NCBI RefSeq assembly: GCF_024734895.1
Contig: NZ_CP091430.1
Coordinates: forward strand, 4,668,501-4,732,500
From: Paenibacillus spongiae
GTDB lineage: Bacteria; Bacillota; Bacilli; Paenibacillales; Paenibacillaceae
Direction of reading: 5' to 3'
Length of the DNA: 64,000 nucleotides
Part shown: one piece after another, positions 33,515 through 41,302 of the stretch
Layout: the number at the start of each line of letters is the position of its first letter
Numbering within the stretch: position 1 is the stretch's first letter
Notes under the pieces: model-generated
Told to the model about the DNA's origin: nothing
Databases searched by the model: none
Seen by the model: the letters and a program-made list of their open reading frames with translations, nothing else
Program-made: the position numbers and the translations under genes

Positions 33515-36406
33515 TCATTCTTCGGATTTGGTTTTGGATCCTGGTTTGGATCCATGTTTGCCTACGTCTTTTGCTAGAAATACGTCGACCATTTTACTTG
33601 CGATAGACAAATCATGAGCTAACCGCTTCTTCACTTCGTCATTAATCCCTTGCGTAGAAGATGCAATTAGGTTGTTCATTCGAGCGATATCTTTCTTCGT
33701 TTTCGCTGCTATTTTCCCGTCCATTAAGGTTTTCGACTTTTGCTGTTTAATTGCAGATTGCAAATCCTTACGCAGCTCTTTAGCATTCTTATCGCTGAGC
33801 CCGTTATAGGGTACGTAAATATCATTGATTTTACGTATCATATCCGTAAAGACTGCTGTAAGCGGTCTCGTGTATCGGTAGTCCGGTTTGATCGCTTCAT
33901 TGCGGAACACGCTGGAGCGCAGCGCATTCTCGTATTTAAAATTAAATATCCCTTCATACTCGAATAATGCGGTTCCAATCGCACCGTTCGCGATCGTCTC
34001 CTTCACTTGGTCCAGCACAGCATTGGTTGGATTTCCTTGGAACGTATCGATGCCCGAGGAAACGAACGCATTCGACTTCGCAAGCTCAAGTGAATTCTTC
34101 AAATCGCCTACAACGACGGAGGAGCCCGATGCATAGGACATATGGAACAGCTCGTCGATCAAATTCTGATCCAGCCAATATTTCGTTTCCTGTGCATGAG
34201 ACTTAGGCGCTTCATGGAAATTCGGCCAGATAGAAGCCGTAATTTGCAAATCAGGCTTGATAACATGGGCTTCTTCCACGACACGCTCCACCCAAGTATT
34301 AATGATATCCGCCCGGAACTGCAGCCATTGATTCCACAATTCCTCATTTGCTGCATCGCCCGGGTGCAGATTAATCGGATCGATAGCGGTGTTATACTTC
34401 TTCATAAATTCGCCGCGCGTGTACGTATCATACCCGAAATCATTGGAGTAATCGCCGGAACCCGGGTAGCGTGCATAGTCGAGATGAAGTGACGCGACAT
34501 CGTATTTCGTAAGTAATTCCTCATACACATCGGAAACGAAATCACGGGTTTCCGGCAGAGCGGGATTCAGCCAATACCATGGTGTATTATTCGGTCCCGG
34601 CTCATAATCGGTGCCGTCTCTGGACGTTAATCGCCATTCCGGATGATTCATCACCGAGGGTCCGCCGGCAAAGAAATTTTCCACCCAGGCATGAATTTCA
34701 ATACCGAGCTTCTTGCCCTCGTCAATATAGGCCTGCAATACGTCAAAGCCTTTGTATAGCGGGTTCAGCTCCGTTAACAATTTCCCTTCGCCATCTTTCA
34801 TTACCGTTGGCCAGGTCGTATATCCGTCCCACCACGTTTCAAGATAGACGGCATTGACGTTGATGGCTTTCAAGTTATTTAATTTCTTCTTCACATCCTC
34901 GATATTGCTTTCCTTCGGACGAAGCCATACGCCGCGCGTTTCCACCTTGCCGGATTCGAAGCTCAAATAAAACGCGTCCGTCAATATGCGGTCGATCTCC
35001 TTCAACAGCTCCAGGATGCTGCCAATTCCTTCCGCTGCCAGCTTTGCTTCGGCTTCTTCATACAGCATCTTCCCCTGATCGATCTTCGCTTGAATCTCGT
35101 TGTACGGAACGTCTCTGAATTCTTTCTTCGACTGCTCCAACTGACTCTCGGCAGCCAAAATATTGATCTTCGCCTTATCCAGGTACGATTCGGGAGTAAA
35201 GATGATCAGCACTTGTTTCGTGATATCATCGACCCATACGCGGGCGCCAACAGGCGCATTGCTCGTTAACCACGCATTCTTCACGCCATGTCCGGATAAG
35301 ACGAATCCTTCCTCGGGTATGAATGAATCGTTGCCGCTATTACTAATGACAAAGCCATTCTTGTCGACGACAACCTCGTTCCCCCAGCCGTTGGTGTTCG
35401 TTCGCTCACCATAACTCCGATCGTATACAATTAATTGATCCCCCAGCCGGTCGGCATTCCTCGCATCAAAGTCCGTCTTGGCGGCTTGATAAACCGGGCT
35501 ATCCATATTCAATTCAACAGGGTCGTCAACTTTCATGATATCGACCAAATCATCGTAGCCTTGATTTCCCGATTGAATGGATAACACATAACCATTATCC
35601 GGAATCGGTGAATTGTTATCGACGAAATTCCCGTTCTCATCGGCATGAATTTTCACAATACGTGTCACCTTGCCATCTACCACTGTTAGCTCCATCCCCC
35701 ACGGATTCTGAGTTGTCGTGTCCCCGTATTCTGGCGTAAACAGAATGACATCTGCCGCAAGGCGTTGTGTATTGGTCCCTGTAACTCCAACTACTATGTC
35801 GCTTACCTTAAAATATTTGTTCGGATACACTGGAATTTGAACCGATTCGGCTGTAACCGACTGTCCGAGCTGTACACCGTCAAGGAGAGTCTTAGAAGTG
35901 CCCGAGGCCGATATGACATAGCCATTCAGCGGGATGTTGGTTCCGCTGCTTCCGGTTTGCCTGTCGGCTCCTATGACGGCAATGACGCCATTGACAACGA
36001 TGTATTCCGCGGTATTCTCCGCAAGATAAGGCTTGGTTGCGCTTCCATAATTGCGCGTATAGATAACTACTGAATTCTCGGTGCGCTCCTGATCCACCCT
36101 ATCCACTTGTATGGGTTCGCGGCCTTCCACGATGATCCTGGGATCATCGGCAAGAGCAGCAAGCGGACTGGATTCATCTTCATTCTCGGGGATCCCCTGT
36201 GAAGGATCCTCGACCTTCTCGCTGTTTTCCGAAACGGGTTGATCTTGATTAGTCACCTCTTCCGGCCCGCCTGCCGGCGGCTCTTGTGTATGAATGAATG
36301 TCGGGTCTTCAATTTGAGGCTCCGCTGATACCGTTGCGGCGACAGCAGTGAAGATAAGGGCAATACATAGCATACATGATAGCAGTGATTTGGCGCGAAT
36401 ATTCAA
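33515..36406 (-). CDS. secreted family-10-like glycosyl hydrolase (GHL10, YngK type)
   Basis: A 963-residue exported protein. Residues 1-28 are a signal peptide (CMLCIALIFTAVAATVSA). Two or three beta-rich repeats of about 110 residues follow (each with EYIVVNG/VVVDKNG and NGYVISASG/GFVLSGHG). The catalytic GHL10 barrel spans about 495-830, starting TRGVWLRPKESN, with VYLETWWDGYTTWP, IEIHAWVENFFAGG and HLDYARYPG. The C-terminal 100 residues are helical and basic. It should cleave an extracellular glycan, possibly peptidoglycan-related. The start is TTG at 36406, with GGAGG 10 nt upstream. Same direction as the NanE/ROK operon, separated by a terminator. Confidence 0.85.
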   Translation of the reverse strand: MNIRAKSLLSCMLCIALIFTAVAATVSAEPQIEDPTFIHTQEPPAGGPEEVTNQDQPVSENSEKVEDPSQGIPENEDESSPLAALADDPRIIVEGREPIQVDRVDQERTENSVVIYTRNYGSATKPYLAENTAEYIVVNGVIAVIGADRQTGSSGTNIPLNGYVISASGTSKTLLDGVQLGQSVTAESVQIPVYPNKYFKVSDIVVGVTGTNTQRLAADVILFTPEYGDTTTQNPWGMELTVVDGKVTRIVKIHADENGNFVDNNSPIPDNGYVLSIQSGNQGYDDLVDIMKVDDPVELNMDSPVYQAAKTDFDARNADRLGDQLIVYDRSYGERTNTNGWGNEVVVDKNGFVISNSGNDSFIPEEGFVLSGHGVKNAWLTSNAPVGARVWVDDITKQVLIIFTPESYLDKAKINILAAESQLEQSKKEFRDVPYNEIQAKIDQGKMLYEEAEAKLAAEGIGSILELLKEIDRILTDAFYLSFESGKVETRGVWLRPKESNIEDVKKKLNNLKAINVNAVYLETWWDGYTTWPTVMKDGEGKLLTELNPLYKGFDVLQAYIDEGKKLGIEIHAWVENFFAGGPSVMNHPEWRLTSRDGTDYEPGPNNTPWYWLNPALPETRDFVSDVYEELLTKYDVASLHLDYARYPGSGDYSNDFGYDTYTRGEFMKKYNTAIDPINLHPGDAANEELWNQWLQFRADIINTWVERVVEEAHVIKPDLQITASIWPNFHEAPKSHAQETKYWLDQNLIDELFHMSYASGSSVVVGDLKNSLELAKSNAFVSSGIDTFQGNPTNAVLDQVKETIANGAIGTALFEYEGIFNFKYENALRSSVFRNEAIKPDYRYTRPLTAVFTDMIRKINDIYVPYNGLSDKNAKELRKDLQSAIKQQKSKTLMDGKIAAKTKKDIARMNNLIASSTQGINDEVKKRLAHDLSIASKMVDVFLAKDVGKHGSKPGSKTKSEE

Positions 36407-36585
36407 ATCCGTTCTACCTCCCTTAGACAGCTTATAATGTCATCATTCCACCCGTTTGCTGAATCATCTCGTTTCCTTTACTGCTCCTTTACTGCCTATT
36501 TGCTTATCGTCCCCCCCATCACCTCCTTAAAAAGAATTATTCACTTTCACATTCTATACTGACGGTTACTTTCACCATTACTCGA

Positions 36586-36620
36586 TAAAAAAAAGGCACG
36601 AGATCTCTTATCCCATGCCT
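36586..36620 (-). terminator. terminator after the ROK kinase gene
   Basis: On the minus strand AGGCATG pairs with CGTGCCT (one G-U) and is followed by eight T residues. It lies 57 bp after the ROK stop codon. Confidence 0.8.
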
Positions 36621-36677
36621 GCACACGAAGTCGAAATAGCTGTGTCATATTTCTTGAAACCGGTTGCAAATATATGT

Positions 36678-37625
36678 TTAAGCATAGTGCCAAATCTGTG
36701 CAGCTGCTCCGATGACACCGGCTTGAATGCCTACTGCGGCAGGAACGATCTGTACCGCTTTCCACATCGCCGGAGCCGTTCGAAGTGCCGTCTCGCTGCG
36801 AAGCGCGGTCAGCAGTGGCTCGCCAGCTTCCGATACGCCGCCTCCAATAATGACAGCCTGAGGATTGAATGTATGGATGAGACCGCTTGTGGCCGTCGAC
36901 AATGCCGCGATTACGACATCCATAACTGCCGCGGCACTCGATTCTCCATCCAACCAACCCTTAATTACGGACCGCGAATCGGTCTGACCCTCATACAAGC
37001 CTGCAGCGGCACGTTCATCCGCTAACCGTACGATACCGGTACCGGAGGCATATAATTCCAGACAGCCTCTGTTGCCGCATGAACAGCGTGGTCCATTGAA
37101 ATCGACGGATACATGTCCCAGCTCAGCCGCTCCTCCGAATGTCCCCCGAATCAGCTGCCCGTTCTCCACCACAGCGCCGCCAACTCCGGTCCCGAGCGAC
37201 AAACAGACGAAGCTGTTCAAGCCTTGGGCGGCGCCGTAGCGCCGCTCCGCAATAGCCTGAACGTTCACATCATTATCGACGATGACCCGGAGTCCCGGAA
37301 ACCGGGCCGATACCTCTTCCTTAATTCGCGTTCCCGTCCAGCCTGGCAGCGTATCGACGGCAAAGGCGACCCTTCCCGTGGCAAAATCAATCTGTCCGGC
37401 ACTGCCGATTCCGATGCCGCGAAGCTTCTCGCGGTCCGTATATGCTGGAACTGCCAGGCACATCCGTTCAATTCCCTCTAATACTTGATTCAGAACGACA
37501 ACGGCGCCCTTTCTCGACTCTGTCCGGACAATCTCCTGATGGTAGAGCTTGCCTTCATCGTCTACGAGTGCAAAATGAATTTTGGTTCCTCCAATATCCA
37601 CTCCAACTGCCAGCTCGACAGACAT
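36678..37625 (-). CDS. ROK-family sugar kinase (probable N-acyl amino-sugar kinase)
   Basis: A 315-residue kinase without a DNA-binding domain. The ATP phosphate loop is GVDIGGTKIHFALVDDEG at residues 8-25. The catalytic Asp lies in VDNDVNVQAIAE near 108. The ROK zinc motif CSCGNRGCLELYASG lies near 170. Beside NanE and an RpiR regulator it is most likely a ManNAc or related kinase (NanK role); glucokinase is the alternative. AGGAGG lies before the ATG at 37625; the longer frame would run into rpiR. Last gene of the NanE-RpiR-ROK run, followed by a strong terminator. Confidence 0.85.
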   Translation of the reverse strand: MSVELAVGVDIGGTKIHFALVDDEGKLYHQEIVRTESRKGAVVVLNQVLEGIERMCLAVPAYTDREKLRGIGIGSAGQIDFATGRVAFAVDTLPGWTGTRIKEEVSARFPGLRVIVDNDVNVQAIAERRYGAAQGLNSFVCLSLGTGVGGAVVENGQLIRGTFGGAAELGHVSVDFNGPRCSCGNRGCLELYASGTGIVRLADERAAAGLYEGQTDSRSVIKGWLDGESSAAAVMDVVIAALSTATSGLIHTFNPQAVIIGGGVSEAGEPLLTALRSETALRTAPAMWKAVQIVPAAVGIQAGVIGAAAQIWHYA

Positions 37626-37662
37626 CTGACGACCTCCTGTATGATTTTGAATAATGACCTTA

Positions 37663-38532
37663 TTAGTACAGCTTATCGGCAACGGCATTCGCCGTTTTTC
37701 GGATTGAATCGTTCGTTTCATCCTTCTTGAGCGTCGTAATTAAAGTGGACATAATGTCCAGAACGTGAATTTGAGCCATCTTCGTCGATAATGCGCCGCC
37801 TTGGAATGGCATCTCGCGGGTTGGGATCAGCAGGACAATATCGGCATAATTCGTAATCGGCGACTTCGCATGGCTTGTCAGACAGATGACGCGCGCTCCG
37901 TTTTCCTTGGCCTGTTTTAACGGATCGACGAGATCCTTCGTGCTGCCAGAAGTGGAGATCCCGATCACGACATCGCCCTTCTCTACCATGGCAGCCGACA
38001 TCGCGATGATATGCGAATCGCGCTGCGCCTCCACCTTCATCCCTAATCTCATCAATCGGTAATGCGTGTCGAGCGCGGTGATCCCGGACGATCCGACACC
38101 ATAGATGTAGACTTTATTTGCCGCGATAATCGCTTCGACCGCTTTCGTCATCTGCTCAATATCTAACAAATCAAGCGTATTCTTCAGAATGTTCTCGTTG
38201 TTCATCGTTACTTTCCGGACAATATCCATCGCAGTGTCGGATTCGTCAATTTCACCATTGTTATAATTGGGGACATTGACCAGGTCTTGAGCGATGGACA
38301 GCTTGAACTCGTGGTAACCTCTGAAGCCCAGCGCACGGCAAAATCGGATGACCGACGTCTCGCCGACGCCCGCCGTCTCAGCCAAATCCGTGACGGTCGA
38401 CAGTACCGCTTCTTCCGGATTGTTCTGTACGGCATCGGCCACCTTCTTCTCCGCTTTGGTCATCGAGGAATACACACTGGAAATCATGAGAAGCGTGTTA
38501 GATGAATTGTTTAATTTGCGTGTTTTTTTCAT
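37663..38532 (-). CDS. MurR/RpiR-family transcriptional regulator
   Basis: A 289-residue regulator. An N-terminal helix-turn-helix (VTDLAETAGVGETSVIRFCRALGF, about 48-72) is followed by a SIS sugar-phosphate-binding domain (about 120-270: VYIYGVGSSG, VVIGISTSGSTKDLV). RpiR regulators respond to phosphorylated sugars such as GlcNAc-6-P or MurNAc-6-P. AAGGGAG lies before the ATG. It sits between nanE and the ROK kinase gene. A 13-bp direct repeat about 95 bp upstream may be its own site. Confidence 0.92.
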   Translation of the reverse strand: MKKTRKLNNSSNTLLMISSVYSSMTKAEKKVADAVQNNPEEAVLSTVTDLAETAGVGETSVIRFCRALGFRGYHEFKLSIAQDLVNVPNYNNGEIDESDTAMDIVRKVTMNNENILKNTLDLLDIEQMTKAVEAIIAANKVYIYGVGSSGITALDTHYRLMRLGMKVEAQRDSHIIAMSAAMVEKGDVVIGISTSGSTKDLVDPLKQAKENGARVICLTSHAKSPITNYADIVLLIPTREMPFQGGALSTKMAQIHVLDIMSTLITTLKKDETNDSIRKTANAVADKLY

Positions 38533-38624
38533 TTGTATTTCTCCCTTATTGTGTCCGCTGGGTTATTCTGGTTAATTAATGAAAGAATATACGAATGCCA
38601 ATCGTTTTACAAGGGAACATCCCG

Positions 38625-38660
38625 TTAAATCTGCATCGTAATTTCTATTAAATCTGCATC
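38625..38660. repeat. 13-bp direct repeat upstream of the RpiR gene
   Basis: TTAAATCTGCATC occurs at 38625-38637 and 38648-38660, 23 bp apart (about two helical turns), in the gap between nanE and rpiR. It could bind a dimeric regulator such as the RpiR protein. This is a pattern observation only. Confidence 0.45.
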
Positions 38661-38721
38661 TGTTTCGTAACGGACTGCCGGTTTTCTCCCTACCATACGA
38701 ATCAATCGCGGAGAAGTGCCA

Positions 38722-39441
38722 TTATTTTGCCGAGTAATTCGATGCATGCTCGTTTCTTCGATGGATTGCCTTCACGAACCGTTTCGTAATTTCTTGAGGT
38801 CTTGTAATGGCCGTACCGACGACGACAGCATGCGCGCCCGCCTCGAAGCACTGCAAGCATTCATCAACGGTCCAAATCCGGCCTTCGGCGAGGACAGGAG
38901 TCTTCTTCAAAGCCGCCAGCCTTTGCACAAGCCCAATGTCCGGGTCTTTGCTTTGCCTGCTGTAGGGGGTGTACCCCGACATTGTCGTGGACACGATGTC
39001 GACATTCATCTCCATCGCCTTTACGCCTTCTTCATAGGTGGATATATCTGCAACGACGATTGCTTTCGGATGCATATAACGAATGCGCTCCAGAAGCTGT
39101 CTAAACTGCAATCCGTCAGGTCTGGCTTGATTCGTGGCATCGACGGCGACAAACTCGGCGCCCGCCGACAATACGGCTCCGATCTCTTTCATCGTAGGCG
39201 TAATATATACATCGCTATTCGGATAAGTTTGTTTGTACAGGCCGATCACCGGCAGTGAGCAGCGCTTCTTGATCGCTTCGATATCTTGGGGCGTATTCGC
39301 GCGAATGGCAACTGCCCCTCCTTCTTCTGCGGCTACAGCCATTGCGCTCATGATGTCCGAACCAAACAGAGGTTCATCCTCCAAGGCTTGGCACGATACA
39401 ACGCACCCGTTGCGCAGCTTTTCAATGAGTGCATCCTTCAT
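38722..39441 (-). CDS. nanE: N-acetylmannosamine-6-phosphate 2-epimerase
   Basis: A 239-residue TIM-barrel enzyme converting ManNAc-6-P to GlcNAc-6-P. Family motifs are VVSCQALEDEPL near the start, AVAIRANTPQDIEAIK (near 43), VVADISTYEEG (near 130), DIVSTTMSGYTPYS (near 147) and VLAEGRIWT (near 182). AAGGAG lies before the ATG. It diverges from the DUF4127 gene; the 184-bp gap holds a TATAAT at 39582-39587 for the rightward gene. With the ROK kinase it supplies the two central steps of ManNAc use. No sialic acid lyase is visible in the window. Confidence 0.92.
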   Translation of the reverse strand: MKDALIEKLRNGCVVSCQALEDEPLFGSDIMSAMAVAAEEGGAVAIRANTPQDIEAIKKRCSLPVIGLYKQTYPNSDVYITPTMKEIGAVLSAGAEFVAVDATNQARPDGLQFRQLLERIRYMHPKAIVVADISTYEEGVKAMEMNVDIVSTTMSGYTPYSRQSKDPDIGLVQRLAALKKTPVLAEGRIWTVDECLQCFEAGAHAVVVGTAITRPQEITKRFVKAIHRRNEHASNYSAK

Positions 39442-39625
39442 CAGTTCCGCTCCTTTTGACTGGATAGAATATGGTTATTATTTAAAAGCTATCATACCAT
39501 CGAACTATCCGAAATGGAAGATTTCTTTTTTTAATCTACCTATATCGGATTTATTCTCTTTTTCAAACGAGTGAAACATGGTATAATTCATTCAAACAAT
39601 TATATGGTAATGGAGGAAATCGGAT

Positions 39626-41206
39626 ATGAATGCTCTCCTGTATCTACCGCTAGACGAGAGACCTTGCAATTACGAATATCCTATCGCATTAGCCCGCATT
39701 GGTGAATTGCCATTGTCTTCACCTCCGTATCATCTTCTTGGGAACAAGAAGACTCCTGCCGATCCCGCCGGCATCATGAATTGGCTGAAGGAATCTGCTG
39801 CGGATGCCGATGATTTGATCGTATCTATCGATATGCTCGTGTACGGAGGTATTGTCCCTTCGCGCTTGCATCATCATACGGAAGAAGAATGTCTTAGGCG
39901 GCTTAACGTTCTTAGAGAACTGAAGGCCAGCCGTCCCCAGCTGCGGATCTCGGCGTTCAATCTCATTATGCGCACCCCTTCGTATAACAGCGACGATGAG
40001 GAGCCTTCCTATTACGAACAGTACGGCGCAAGCATCTTTCGATATTCATGGCTGAGCGATAAGGGGACGCACGGCGATCTTGCCGCTGACGAGCAGCTGG
40101 AATGGAAGCGGTTGCAGGAAGAGATTCCTCAAGCGGTGCTTACCGAGCATTTGCTAAGACGCAGCGTGAACGCATTCATTAATGAAGCTTCCATCCGTTT
40201 GGTCCATGATGGCATAATCGATACGCTTATCATACCGCTTGATGACAATGCGGAGTATGGTTTTACCGCTTCCGAGCGGAACAAGCTCATCATTCTTGCC
40301 GATCAACTCAATCTATCGGATCGCATACATATTTACCCTGGAGCCGACGAGGTCGGCTGTACGTTAATCGCCCGTGTCTTCTGCGAGCGGCGGAATTACC
40401 GGCCCGAATTGTTTACACGATACTCTTCCACTCTTGGGCCGACGATCATTCCTTGTCTGGAAGACCGTACACTTGGCGAAAGCATTAAATCGCAGGTCAT
40501 CGCAGCCGGGGGTCTGCTTGCGGACAATTCGCACGAAGCCGATTTTATCCTGATGGTTCACTCGCCGGCAGCCGGTCAAGACGCTGTCGCTAATGCTGCG
40601 GCACCGTTATCCACGCGCCATCGCTCTTATTTTTCCGAGGTGAACATTCGCGAGTTTACTGCTGCAATCGAGAATTATTTGGATCGTGGAAGAACGGTTG
40701 CGCTCGCGGACGTTGCCGCGCTGAACGGCAGCGATCATTCCCTGATGCAGCTGCTGTCCCGTTCCGGATTGTTAAGCCGTTTGCATGCCTATGCCGGATG
40801 GAACACATCGGGCAATACGCTTGGTACTGTAATTGCACACGGCATTATCGAGTCCTATTTCGTTCGTCCCCAAGCCAGTGAATCGAAGGTGAGAATGTCG
40901 AGCAGCCGCTCTTTCCTCATCCAGCGGCTTATTGAAGATTGGGGTTACCAGGCCATCGTCCGATCCTGCGTCTTGAATGAACATCTTCCGGCGCTGGGCG
41001 GCAATTATTTCAGCGTATCGGAATGCTATGATGCCATTACCCAGATCGTAGGGGATCAGCTGAAGAATTTCGCTCACACCTATCTTCAAGATCTGCAGCC
41101 TGAACGATTTGAGATCGTTGACGTACGCATGCCATGGAAGCGGATGTTCGAGGTCGGTTTCCAAATCAGCATGAACGACACACCTGTCGAGAGCAGCCGC
41201 GCGTAG
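39626..41206 (+). CDS. DUF4127 family protein
   Basis: A 526-residue soluble protein of the DUF4127 family. The conserved start LYLPLDERPCNYEYP and the motifs SIDMLVYGGIVPSRLHHH (near 70), NLIMRTPSYNSDDEEPSYYE (near 112), IPLDDNAEYGF (near 205) and PGADEVGCTLIAR (near 235) are seen. The invariant acidic and histidine residues suggest a metal-dependent enzyme, and members usually lie in glycan-use loci, but no activity is established. ATG has a GGAGG site. Divergent from nanE and ended by a bidirectional terminator. Confidence 0.88.
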   Translation: MNALLYLPLDERPCNYEYPIALARIGELPLSSPPYHLLGNKKTPADPAGIMNWLKESAADADDLIVSIDMLVYGGIVPSRLHHHTEEECLRRLNVLRELKASRPQLRISAFNLIMRTPSYNSDDEEPSYYEQYGASIFRYSWLSDKGTHGDLAADEQLEWKRLQEEIPQAVLTEHLLRRSVNAFINEASIRLVHDGIIDTLIIPLDDNAEYGFTASERNKLIILADQLNLSDRIHIYPGADEVGCTLIARVFCERRNYRPELFTRYSSTLGPTIIPCLEDRTLGESIKSQVIAAGGLLADNSHEADFILMVHSPAAGQDAVANAAAPLSTRHRSYFSEVNIREFTAAIENYLDRGRTVALADVAALNGSDHSLMQLLSRSGLLSRLHAYAGWNTSGNTLGTVIAHGIIESYFVRPQASESKVRMSSSRSFLIQRLIEDWGYQAIVRSCVLNEHLPALGGNYFSVSECYDAITQIVGDQLKNFAHTYLQDLQPERFEIVDVRMPWKRMFEVGFQISMNDTPVESSRA

Positions 41207-41226
41207 CGTGATCACGAGAAAAAAGC

Positions 41227-41255
41227 GGTGGTGCAAGGATGATCCCTGCACCACC
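41227..41255. terminator. bidirectional terminator between DUF4127 and the GH71/99-like gene
   Basis: GGTGGTGCA and TGCACCACC form a perfect 9-bp stem with an 11-nt loop. It is followed by TTCCTTTT on the plus strand and GCTTTTTTC on the minus strand, serving both converging genes. Confidence 0.82.
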
Positions 41256-41302
41256 TTCCTTTTGCCTTCCAAGCCCTCTTTAACCCTCTTCAGTTGTCGT
41301 TT

